Below, piece by piece: positions 7,414-15,877 of a DNA stretch of 54,204 nt. The first letter of the stretch is position 1. The number at the start of each line of letters is the position of its first letter. The stretch comes from Laspinema olomoucense D3b (GTDB lineage Bacteria > Cyanobacteriota > Cyanobacteriia > Cyanobacteriales > Laspinemataceae), in assembly GCF_025370785.1 (NCBI RefSeq), contig NZ_JAMXFA010000028.1:1-54204 (forward strand), read 5' to 3'. The notes beneath the pieces were generated by a model. That model made no database searches and had not been told where the DNA came from. It worked only from the letters and a program-made list of their open reading frames with translations. The translations under genes and the position numbers were made by a program.

Positions 7414-7729
7414 CCACATTCCGCATAAGCCTAAATACTTATCGGGAATGTCTACGCAAGTTTTTTTGGTGAAGTGATTATTTTTTAAAAATCGCTAAAA
7501 ACCTTTCCCTCCATGATTCTCAACTGTTTTATGTAGAAGGTTTTCTATAACTTTCTCCATTGGAGCAAGCATTCAAAAAATGCGGTTTTTATTGAGAATA
7601 TTCTCAATAAGCCCAAAAACTCCGGTTAAGGACCATTGTTCCCATAAATTTTCTATAAAATCGCTGGAACCCTTTATGGACAAAGGTTTTTAAAAATAAA
7701 AACTTAGCAATTAAACCTGCGGAATGTGG
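7414..7729. repeat. Inverted repeat pair bounding about 315 bp of AT-rich non-coding DNA
   Basis: CCACATTCCGCA (7414-7425) and TGCGGAATGTGG (7718-7729) are exact reverse complements. The enclosed DNA has no gene and contains a small hairpin (GAGAATATTCTC, 7594-7605). The layout would fit a MITE or decayed element. Confidence 0.4.
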
Positions 7730-7734
7730 GTCTT

Positions 7735-7796
7735 AACCACAAATTACACAGATTTTACAGCCCCAATCTTTGTGAAAGTCCCTGAAATCTGTGGTT
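7735..7796. repeat. Dispersed hairpin repeat, AACCACA...TGTGGTT type
   Basis: Begins AACCACAAATTACACAG and ends AATCTGTGGTT. A second copy lies at 31747-31807. Such elements are scattered between cyanobacterial genes; no function is visible. Confidence 0.6.
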
Positions 7797-7850
7797 AATT
7801 TTTGGCCCCAGCCTTTTCCGAAGTCTTGCCTACCAATCATTGTGCGTGAC

Positions 7851-7874
7851 ACCTAGCCAAAAGTACAGGTTTTT
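7851..7874 (-). repeat. Dispersed repeat, copy 1 (inverted relative to copies 2 and 3)
   Basis: ACCTAGCCAAAAGTACAGG followed by T-run. The same core in reverse orientation is at 15512-15534 and 34530-34550. Copies 1 and 2 face each other across the CHAT/STAND block. Confidence 0.85.
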
Positions 7875-7912
7875 CCCCATCCAGGGTCAGGTGAGGGCTG
7901 ATCTTTCGGATA

Positions 7913-7937
7913 GGTTAGAAACTAACCGATTGGTTAG
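7913..7937. promoter_or_regulatory. Overlapping GGTTAG/CTAACC inverted repeats upstream of the CHAT gene
   Basis: GGTTAGAAACTAACC (7913-7927) overlaps CTAACCGATTGGTTAG (7922-7937). Two dyads sharing one half-site about 145 bp before the CHAT gene would suit an operator. No regulator for it is identified in the window. Confidence 0.45.
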
Positions 7938-8079
7938 CCCTGTCTTGGGGTTGATCTGCGTACAGTGGGTGTAAGGAAAACCGCAGGGCCCACTTTTTTA
8001 TCCCCTTTTTGGTGACTTTTCCCGTTGCCCAAATTCCAACAACCTATAAGTGAGGCGAAATTAAGCAGGGGCTTCAACC

Positions 8080-8931
8080 ATGAAAACGATTCTGATTTTA
8101 TCGGTTAATCCACCAGGGACAACCAGACTGAGACTTGATCGCGAAGTTAGAGAAATTCAAGCCACCTTGAAGCGGTCCAAATACCGCGACTGCTTTCAAA
8201 TCGTCAGTGAAGGGGCCGTCCGAGTCGATGACTTGCGACGTACTTTATTAGAGTATCAACCGGCGATCGTTCACTTTTCCGGGCATGGAGTGGGAACCGA
8301 GGGACTGGTTTTAGAAAACGAATCCGGACAAACCCAGTTAGTGAGTAGCAAATCCTTAGCTTATCTGTTTAAACTCTTTCAAACCAAAATCGAGTGTGTT
8401 TTACTGAATGCTTGTTATAGCGAAATCCAAGCCGAAGTGATTCACCAATATATTGATTATCTAATAGGCATGAATCAACCCATTGGCGATGAAGCCGCCA
8501 TCAAATTTGCCACTGGATTTTATGATGCTTTAGGGGCAGGGGAACCTTATGAACGCTGTTTTGAAATCGGTTGTGCCTCCATCGCTTTAGAAGGAATGGA
8601 CGAAGCCGATACCCCCAAACTGAAAGCCAGACCCCGCCCCTATGCTTTTTCTGGGATAAAAGAGCTTGAAGAATCAGGAAAAATTGCACCCGCGCCCCCT
8701 CCGGTTCAACCCATCACCCAAACGGAAACAACAACAATTACTGATAATCGCCGAATTAAAATTGGCAAGGGTAATTTTACAGAGATAAAAGAGGGTAACT
8801 ATACGGAAAAAATAGCAGGAAATTATAATATTTATAACAACAATTACAGCTCAGGCAACCCACAATCCAATCTTGCCGATGCTGCGACAGAACTGCAAAA
8901 ATTGCTAGTGCAGATGTGCAAAAGAAGATAA
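8080..8931 (+). pseudogene. CHAT-domain protease, 5' part, truncated by an IS630-family insertion
   Basis: CHAT proteases are caspase-like cysteine peptidases often coupled to STAND ATPases in cyanobacteria. The frame starts MKTILILSVNPPGTTRLRLD, has the catalytic His in VHFSGHG (about residue 69) and the catalytic Cys in LLNACYS (about 111). After residue 200 comes a Pro-rich linker and then Gly-Asn repeats (GKGNFTEIKEGNYTEKIAGN). Native sequence ends at 8907 (...ELQKLL); the last codons to 8931 are IS sequence. The 3' part of the gene is at 10291-10512, and joining the two at the duplicated TA gives an uninterrupted 349-aa protein. The peptidase domain itself is complete, so a truncated enzyme could still be made. 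Confidence 0.9.
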
Positions 8932-10288
8932 TCAGCTATAATGAGATGAAGAGGCAGAGGGACCCCTATCAGGGCCCTCGCCTCACGCTTCTATCTGGAC
9001 GTAATCAATCATGCCTACTCCAAAAGCTAAAGTCTGTACAGTATCGGACAGGCAGCATCAGTTACTAGAACAAATATCGCGCAAGGCAACTAATCCCCAT
9101 CGGTTAGTAGAAAGGGCCAAGTTAGTCTTGTGGGCCGCTGATGGAATCAATAATACCGAAATCTCCAATCGGTTGGAAATGAACCGGAATCAAGTGCGGA
9201 TGTGGCGCGCACGATGGGCTGATGCCTCAGCTACTCTAGCGGAAGCCGAAACCTCCGCAACTAGCGATAAAAAATTAATTCAACTGATTGTAGATATTTT
9301 AAGTGATCAACCTCGTTCCGGTAAGCCCGCCACATTTACGGTAGATAATATTGTCCAAATTGTGGCAGTGGCCTGTGAACATCCCTCACAAAGTCAGCGG
9401 CCAATCAATGAATGGACTCACCAAGAATTGGCATCCGAAGTCGTTAAAAGAGGAATAGTCAAAGAAATTTCCCGCTATAGTGTGGGTCGTTTTTTAAAAG
9501 GAGGCTGATCTTCAACCTCACCGCTCTCGATACTGGCTAAATACAGCCCCTAAAGATAGGGAAGCATTTCAAAAACAGGTAAAAAATATTTGTGAATTAC
9601 ACAATAACGCATCAGAATTAGCCGAAAACGGTGTGCATTTGATTAGCACCGATGAAATGACGGGGATTCAAGCATTAGAAAGAGCTTACCCGACTCAATC
9701 CATGATTCCTGGAGAAGTAAAACGGATAGAGTTTGAATACATCCGACATGGAACTCTAAGTTTAATAGCCAATTGGGATATCCATAAGGGGCAAGTTATA
9801 GAACCCTCTATTGGTCCAACTCGTACTGAAATAGATTTTGCCAACCATATCACTAAAACAATTGATACGGATCCCAAAGCCGGGTGGATTTTTATGGTTG
9901 ACCAACTGAATACTCATATGAGTGAATCTCTAGTTAAGTTAGTAGCCTCTCGTTGTCAGATAGATATCGACCTGGGTGTTAAAGGGAAAAAAGGAATTTT
10001 GAAATCGATGAAAACTCGTTCAGCTTTTTTAAGCGACCCAACCCATCGCATTCGTTTTGTGTATTTGCCCAAACACACCTCCTGGTTAAACCAGATTGAA
10101 TGTTGGTTCAGTATCTTGACCCGTCGCCTTTTAAAACGAGGTGAATTCACTTCTATCTATGACCTATCTGAACAAATCTTTAAGTTTATCGATTACTTCA
10201 ACCGAACGAGCGCCAAACCATTTTTATGGAAATTTCAAGGGTTCAAGGAGCTTGATTAGACTGGCTACTTATTTTTACACATCTGCAC
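8908..10288 (+). mobile_element. IS630-family insertion sequence in the CHAT gene
   Basis: 1381 bp bounded by imperfect inverted repeats starting GTGCAGATGTG (left, 8908) and ending CACATCTGCAC (right, 10288), with TA duplicated on both sides (8906-8907 and 10289-10290). TA targeting is characteristic of IS630/Tc1-mariner elements. It encodes a two-frame transposase at 9011-10259. Removing it restores the host gene exactly. Confidence 0.95.
9011..10259 (+). CDS. IS630-family transposase in two overlapping frames (+1 frameshift)
   Basis: The first frame, 9011-9508, carries the helix-turn-helix DNA-binding part (ERAKLVLWAADGINNTEIS, then NQVRMWRARW). The second frame, open from 9501 to 10259, carries the DDE catalytic domain: STDEMTGIQ, MVDQLNTH and NQIECWFSILTRR supply the Asp, Asp and Glu. 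The frames join at the A-run followed by GGAGG near 9495-9505: reading TTT TTA AAA and skipping one G continues as FLK-EADLQPHRSRYWLN, the expected family sequence. Either recoding at this site produces full-length transposase, as in some IS630 elements, or one extra G has disabled it. An internal ATG at 9633 could start a shorter product. Confidence 0.85.
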
Positions 10289-10290
10289 TA

Positions 10291-10512
10291 GACTATCTGG
10301 GGCAATCTTATTCAACAGAAACAACCCTAGGAAAAATGCAAATAGCAGCCGAAGCGGTTAAGCGGATGGAAAATAACCCCAGATTATCAGAGCAAATTAG
10401 GAGTGCGATCGCCCAGAGTGGCATCCAGGAGTTTCAGCAACGTCTTAAGCATCCAGCTGCCCATTTTGTCATCGGTGCTTTAGAAGATTGGCAGAAAACA
10501 CAAAACATTTAA
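10291..10512 (+). pseudogene. CHAT-domain protease, 3' part separated by the insertion
   Basis: Immediately after the duplicated TA the frame reads DYLGQSYSTETTLGKMQIAA, then MENNPRLSEQIRSAIAQ and ends DWQKTQNI. It is in register with the 5' part ending ELQKLL at 8907, so these 73 residues were the helical C-terminus of the CHAT protein. This tail is common after the Gly-Asn repeats of such proteins. It now lacks its own start. Confidence 0.9.
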
Positions 10513-10680
10513 GCCAGTCATGTCAACTCATGCTGTTTAAGACAGAGAATCGATATTACATCCCCCTAAAACAGTTGGTAAAAACCAGATAGGGGATCAG
10601 AACCGACTTTAGGGACGGCGTTCTATTGCATCCGTTCCTTGAACTTAAAAATAAAAATAATTTAAAGGGTGGCATCAATC

Positions 10681-13600
10681 ATGGAAAATAATACGGACAA
10701 CCGAGAAGTTGATATAAAAACTGGAAATTATATTGAGCTAACGGAGGGAAACTATACGGAAGCAGTCGCAAGAGATTATATCCAAGGAGATTATTTAGTA
10801 CATGGGAATATCCTCACCTTCAACCATACGGAAATTCTCCAATACTCCAGCGAGACTATCAAAAATCGGGAGTTTATCAAAACCTCACCCTACAAAGGGT
10901 TAAAGAAATTCGACTGTGAAGATAAAGACCTATTTTTTGGCCGAGACCAATTTTTAACCAGCTTAGTCAATGAACTCGAACAAAGTAACCTAATTTTACT
11001 CCTGGGAGCAAGTGGGAGTGGGAAATCCTCCTTAGTAAGAGCGGGTTTGATGCCTTGGTTAGGCCAGAAATGGGGTTCACAGTTTGTCAAAATCATCTTT
11101 ACGCCGGACCGGGACCCTTTTGAGTCATTTTATGCTAGTTTACTCAGTAAATACAAACAAGCTGATGCCCAAATTGCCCGAGAAGCGAAAGCCGATACTC
11201 TGCATCGAGTGATTACCCAACTCAAACAATCGGATGAGTATTGGTTAATTGCGATCGACCAATTTGAGGAACTCTTTACCACGACTCAGAGTGATAAACA
11301 AGAAATATTTATCAACAGCTTAATCCACTTAAATAAAACAAAAAATAACTCTGTAAAAATCATCGGGACCATGCGGGCAGATTTTCTGGACAAACTGAGT
11401 CCGCACCCCAAATTGGTGAAAATTATCGATAAAAGTCGCCCCATGATTGCGGAAATGCAGCCTGATGAATTGCGGTTGGCGATCGAACAGCCAGCCGCTC
11501 ATCATGGAGTCCTTATCAACCCCGAATTAGTCCAGGAAATTCTCAAAGATATTCAGGGACAAGCAGGTTATCTACCCTTATTGCAATACACCCTGAACCT
11601 CCTCTGGGAAACCGAACTTAAACAGAATTTAATTCAAGAACGCACCCTCAATCTCGACACCTATCGCCAGTTAGGAAGGGTTCAAGGAGCCTTACAACAG
11701 CACGTCAATACCCTCTATGAGACTCTATCTCCCGAAGAAAAACAAGCCACTCAAAGAATCTTTCTAAAATTGGTAGACATTGGGGAAGATGCAGCATCCG
11801 GCGGCGAATGGAAACCCGTCCGCAGAAGAGCCTCCAAATCCATTTTTACGAGTGAGCTAGAGCAACAGGTTCTCCTTAAACTCATTAATGAAAGTTTATT
11901 AGTTAGTGATTTTTCTCCCGAAACGAAAGAATCAACAATAGATATTACCCATGAAATTTTGTTGACTTCATGGCCTCAATTGAATGGCTGGATTAAGGAA
12001 AATAGAGAGGCCATTTCTATCCGCAACCGCCTCAACCACGACATGAACCTCTGGAAACGCAAAAAATCCGAGGATGAATTGTGGAGTGGATCTAAGTTAG
12101 AGCAGGTGTTAGAACTGCGAATAAACCCGAACTTTAATCAAGTTTTGGGCGGGTTTAGCCCAGAGGAAAATGAATTTATTGAAAGGAGTGTGACACGGCG
12201 CGATGGACAACGGCGCAAAACTATATTTGCACTCTCTACATTTTCTCTTTTTGCATTTTTAATAGCAGGATTTGCAGGGTTACAGTGGCACAATGCACAG
12301 TTAAATGAAATTAAAGCTCTTAGTTCATCCAGTCAATCTCTTTTAAGATCAAACCAAGAATTTGAAAGTATCTTAGAAAATTTAAGAGCATTAAAAAAAA
12401 TGAGGAGTGTTTCCCCACTTTTAAGATTTTATCGACATCAAGAAAAAGAAAATATTCAAAATAAATTAGAAGAAATTCTCCAAGAAATAATGACTAAAGT
12501 CACAGAATACAACCGCCTAGAAAAACATATAGACGAAGTTTTAGATGTAAATTTCAGTCCTGATGGCAATATCATTGCTAGTGCAAGTAAGGACAAAACT
12601 GTTAAGTTATGGAATTTGTTTGGAACAGAAATTAATACCCTGATAGGACATAAATCTCAGGTAAATCAAGTACAATTTAATCCTACTGGAAACCGAATTG
12701 CAACCGCCAGTCAAGATGGAACTGTTAAAATTTGGACAAGAAAAGGTGAATACATCACTACCCTTAAGGAAACTAAAAAAAATCTTGAAAGTATAGTGAG
12801 TGTAAGATTTGCCCCTAATGGCCAAACAATTGCAACTGGTGATGTTGGTGGAAATGTAAAGCTGTGGACTTTAGAAGGTAAATTAATAAATTCTTTTAAG
12901 GGACATGAACTGCCTATATTAAACTTGAGTGTTAGTCCCGATGGTAAGTTTCTTGCCACAGCTAGCAAGGATAAAACAGTCAAACTTTGGAATCATAATG
13001 GGAAGCTACTACACACTTTGAAGGGATATCATACAGATTGGATTTGGAGTGTAGCTTTTAGCCCAGATAGTCAAACAGTTGCTACAGCTAGTAGGGATGA
13101 AACAGTTAATCTTTGGACAGTTGATGGGAAATGGTTAAAAACATTAAGAGGTCATTCTAATTCAATTAATAGCGTTAATTTTAGTCGAAATGGTGATAAA
13201 ATTGTTACTGCCGGTAGTGATAAAACCATTATAATTTGGAACAAAGATGGTGAACAAATACATAGCTTTTTGAGTGGACATAAAGATTGGATATGGAAGG
13301 CTACTTTTAGCCCAAATGAAAACATGATTGCTACGGGCAGTAAGGATGGAACTGTAAAAATATGGAAATTAAATAATATACCAATAAAACAAGCTCATTT
13401 TCAGGAAATTTATAGCATTAAGTTTAATCTAAATGAAAGAGAAAAATTAGCTACGGCTAGTCATGATGGAACTGTTAAACTTTGGAATGGTTCAGGTAAT
13501 TTAATTAAGGTGTTAAGGCATCAAAGTTTAAATTCTGCATTTACTTCCGTTGACTTTAGTCCGGATGAAAAACTAATAGCTGCTGCTACTAATGATGGTC

Positions 13601-14370
13601 ATGTAATAATTTGGGATAGCAAAGGGAGTAATAAAGTTCAACATATTTTTTATAAACCTGAACAACAGTGGATTTGGCAGGTGAGTTTTAGTCCGGATAG
13701 TAAGAGTATTGCTACTGCTGGTGAAGATGGTACAATTATACTGTGGAAACTAGATAATAAGCAAAAACAAATTATTAACGCACATCAGGATGAAAAAAAT
13801 GCAGGAGTCAATAGCGTTGTCTTTAGCCCTAATGGGGAAATTATTGCATCCAGTAGTTGGGGTAAACTAGCCAAAATTTGGACAATTGAAGGGGAACTTA
13901 TCACCTGCCTTGAAGGGCATAATGATGCTATTCATAGCATTACTTTTAGTCCCGATGGTAAAATAATTGCAACTGCTAGCCACGATAAAACCGTCAAACT
14001 TTGGACAAATGAAGGTAAGCTAATTAGAACTATTAAGGCACATGATGCTGGTGTCTTTCGAGTTAGGTTTAGCCCAGATGGTCAAACAATTGCTACTGCT
14101 AGTTTAGATAAAAGTGTTAAACTCTGGAGCCTTGATGGTAAGAAACTAAAAACCTATAATGGACATGATAATGATGTTTTAAGTCTTGATTTTAACCCAG
14201 ACGGCCATAGCTTAGCTTCCGGTGACAAAGGAGGAAAATTAATTTTGTGGAATTTGACCAGCAATCTACTTGTAGATGCTTGCGATTGGGTAAATGGTTA
14301 CCTAACTAATAATCCTAACGTTAGTGAGGGCGATCGCGGCATTTGTGATAATGTTAAAACTTACGAATAA
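10681..14370 (+). CDS. nSTAND ATPase with transmembrane helix and 14 WD40 repeats
   Basis: A 1229-aa signal-transduction ATPase. Residues 1-45 contain the same Gly-Asn-Tyr type repeat as the neighbouring CHAT protein (KTGNYIELTEGNYTEAVARD). The STAND NTPase begins PYKGLKKF, with Walker A GASGSGKSSL near residue 110 and Walker B WLIAIDQFEELF near 190. A hydrophobic helix (FALSTFSLFAFLIAGFAGL, about 515-535) probably anchors it in the membrane. The rest is 14 WD40 repeats, enough for two seven-bladed propellers, which would sense a ligand and trigger oligomerisation. ATG 10681 is preferred over GTG 10669 because GGGTGG lies 10 nt before it. It follows the CHAT gene by 168 bp. A sensor for the CHAT effector is inferred. 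Confidence 0.9.
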   Translation: MENNTDNREVDIKTGNYIELTEGNYTEAVARDYIQGDYLVHGNILTFNHTEILQYSSETIKNREFIKTSPYKGLKKFDCEDKDLFFGRDQFLTSLVNELEQSNLILLLGASGSGKSSLVRAGLMPWLGQKWGSQFVKIIFTPDRDPFESFYASLLSKYKQADAQIAREAKADTLHRVITQLKQSDEYWLIAIDQFEELFTTTQSDKQEIFINSLIHLNKTKNNSVKIIGTMRADFLDKLSPHPKLVKIIDKSRPMIAEMQPDELRLAIEQPAAHHGVLINPELVQEILKDIQGQAGYLPLLQYTLNLLWETELKQNLIQERTLNLDTYRQLGRVQGALQQHVNTLYETLSPEEKQATQRIFLKLVDIGEDAASGGEWKPVRRRASKSIFTSELEQQVLLKLINESLLVSDFSPETKESTIDITHEILLTSWPQLNGWIKENREAISIRNRLNHDMNLWKRKKSEDELWSGSKLEQVLELRINPNFNQVLGGFSPEENEFIERSVTRRDGQRRKTIFALSTFSLFAFLIAGFAGLQWHNAQLNEIKALSSSSQSLLRSNQEFESILENLRALKKMRSVSPLLRFYRHQEKENIQNKLEEILQEIMTKVTEYNRLEKHIDEVLDVNFSPDGNIIASASKDKTVKLWNLFGTEINTLIGHKSQVNQVQFNPTGNRIATASQDGTVKIWTRKGEYITTLKETKKNLESIVSVRFAPNGQTIATGDVGGNVKLWTLEGKLINSFKGHELPILNLSVSPDGKFLATASKDKTVKLWNHNGKLLHTLKGYHTDWIWSVAFSPDSQTVATASRDETVNLWTVDGKWLKTLRGHSNSINSVNFSRNGDKIVTAGSDKTIIIWNKDGEQIHSFLSGHKDWIWKATFSPNENMIATGSKDGTVKIWKLNNIPIKQAHFQEIYSIKFNLNEREKLATASHDGTVKLWNGSGNLIKVLRHQSLNSAFTSVDFSPDEKLIAAATNDGHVIIWDSKGSNKVQHIFYKPEQQWIWQVSFSPDSKSIATAGEDGTIILWKLDNKQKQIINAHQDEKNAGVNSVVFSPNGEIIASSSWGKLAKIWTIEGELITCLEGHNDAIHSITFSPDGKIIATASHDKTVKLWTNEGKLIRTIKAHDAGVFRVRFSPDGQTIATASLDKSVKLWSLDGKKLKTYNGHDNDVLSLDFNPDGHSLASGDKGGKLILWNLTSNLLVDACDWVNGYLTNNPNVSEGDRGICDNVKTYE

Positions 14371-14418
14371 TTAATTAAAATACTTTAAGATTTTGTAGTT
14401 AGTACAAACTTTAAAATT

Positions 14419-14440
14419 GGTTGAAAAATATTTTTCAACC
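14419..14440. terminator. Perfect 22-bp palindrome after the STAND gene
   Basis: GGTTGAAAAAT and ATTTTTCAACC are exact complements and are followed by ACTTTTAAAG. It lies between two convergent genes, so it may terminate transcription from both sides. Confidence 0.6.
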
Positions 14441-14449
14441 ACTTTTAAA

Positions 14450-14542
14450 GTGCAAGCATAAATTATTTTTCATGTTTGAAATAAAGTATAAATAATACAA
14501 TTGTACTTTATTTGAAACTTTCTAATTAATTTAGACTTGCAC
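14450..14542. repeat. Nested inverted repeats between convergent genes
   Basis: GTGCAAG (14450-14456) pairs with CTTGCAC (14536-14542); inside, GTTTGAAATAAAGTA pairs with TACTTTATTTGAAAC with one mismatch around AATTGTAC. This could be a bidirectional terminator or a small MITE. Confidence 0.5.
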
Positions 14543-14557
14543 TAGGGTTTTATCTAC

Positions 14558-15271
14558 TTAAAATGGTACGTCATATCCAGCAAACTCATTTAAGTAAGCG
14601 AGAATAGACGTATTTTGTTCATCTCGAGAAATGTAATTTTCAAGAAGTAGCCGGGTCGTATTAACTTCACCTCGTAGATGACCAGCGGCAAGAATTCCAG
14701 ATTTAGTAACAGCTATTCCTTCTATTGGCTGATTTATAAATTCATCGAGCGATTTTCCTTGTTCAATCAGCAGTGTGTTAATACGATTCCACCGGAGTTG
14801 CATAGCTTCCCGAATAGCTATTTCTTGGACATTATTCTTGTTTCCTAAAAATTCTTCTTTTGAGTTCACTCCTCCTTTTCCTGTCCATTCACCATGCCAG
14901 TAGTTCTTATCAATACCTGATTGACCGTAGTAAACGTCAGAGGTGTAATATCCTAGGTCGATAAGCAGAGCTTCTCCAAATTGATACTTGCCAATAAATC
15001 CCCATTGATTATTAGTGTTGCTGTAAGTGGGATTTCCTGCTCCTGTTTCCCTTTTTGCAAGAGCGCTCAAGAAATCATCATAAGTTCCTGCATTTTGAGC
15101 GTACAAGTTTGCCCAATCAATATAATCACTATGATTACCTATGCCGAGCGCATAACTATGTTTAGGGAGTGTTAAATCTGCTGTAATTATACTAGCAGAA
15201 ACTACTAAACCCACACTTGAGAGGTATTGAGTCATCTTGCAAAACGATTTCAGTTCTTTGAGGAGTATCAT
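14558..15271 (-). CDS. Putative secreted lysozyme-like protein
   Basis: A 237-aa protein. From the second Met (MTQYLSSVGLVVSASIITAD) the N-terminus looks like a signal peptide, so the mature protein is probably exported. The segment FLSALAKRETGAGNPTYS followed by WGFIGKYQFGEALLIDLGYY resembles lysozyme/lytic-transglycosylase folds, where the Glu of KRETG would be catalytic and the GKYQF motif lies in the sugar cleft. A later hydrophilic helical half carries GILAAGHLRGEVNT, also common in these enzymes. Role inferred: peptidoglycan cleavage in the periplasm. It converges on the STAND gene. Fold assignment is by motif only. Confidence 0.55.
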   Translation of the reverse strand: MILLKELKSFCKMTQYLSSVGLVVSASIITADLTLPKHSYALGIGNHSDYIDWANLYAQNAGTYDDFLSALAKRETGAGNPTYSNTNNQWGFIGKYQFGEALLIDLGYYTSDVYYGQSGIDKNYWHGEWTGKGGVNSKEEFLGNKNNVQEIAIREAMQLRWNRINTLLIEQGKSLDEFINQPIEGIAVTKSGILAAGHLRGEVNTTRLLLENYISRDEQNTSILAYLNEFAGYDVPF

Positions 15272-15877
15272 AGCAATTTGTTAGTCCACAAAAATTAGCT
15301 GGGTCTATAGTAGGTCTCAAATTAGTGTGGTAGGGATCCTTCATCTGTCATCCCCTTGTCAAGAGGAAACCCAGAAAGATTCTGTACCTCCCCGAAATGA
15401 GAACCGCTATATACCCAGCTTAATTAAGATGCGCTAAAAAAGTAACTGACTTTTAGTTTAGTATTTATCCTATCAAATATCTAGGTAAAAAACTAACTAG
15501 AAGAGCGGGTGAAAACCTGTACTTTTGGCTAGGTATCAGATATTGCACATAGTTATAAACTGATAATATGTCGCTGGTTGCGATGACTAACTAAAGGCTA
15601 TTAGCCCTGTCAAGGTGATTGCAACGCGCTCAAAATCCTTGAAAATCCAATAGGTTGTCTTAGGTTGCTCCATCGAAGGATCCATTTAATTCGGCTTGAA
15701 TTCTCAAATATCAAAAATTATTGAGAATAGATGGGGATAAAAACACAAAAACTCCTTAGATAACATCTTTACGGGATTACTAAAGGCTATCTCCCAGATA
15801 TGTAAGTTTCTCCAACAAGAGAGGTAAAGTAACCGTAGCTACAGGCTGGGAACCAACACAAAAATACTCATAGGACT
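15272..15877. other. Intergenic region with dispersed repeat
   Basis: About 600 bp without a supported gene. It holds the second copy of the dispersed repeat (15512-15534) and AT-rich sequence. The last 100 bp presumably carry the promoter of the downstream lipase gene; no clear -10/-35 pair was identified. Confidence 0.6.
15512..15534 (+). repeat. Dispersed repeat, copy 2
   Basis: AAAACCTGTACTTTTGGC continuing TAGGT. It is the inverted partner of the copy at 7851-7874 and has the same orientation as the copy at 34530-34550. Confidence 0.85.
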
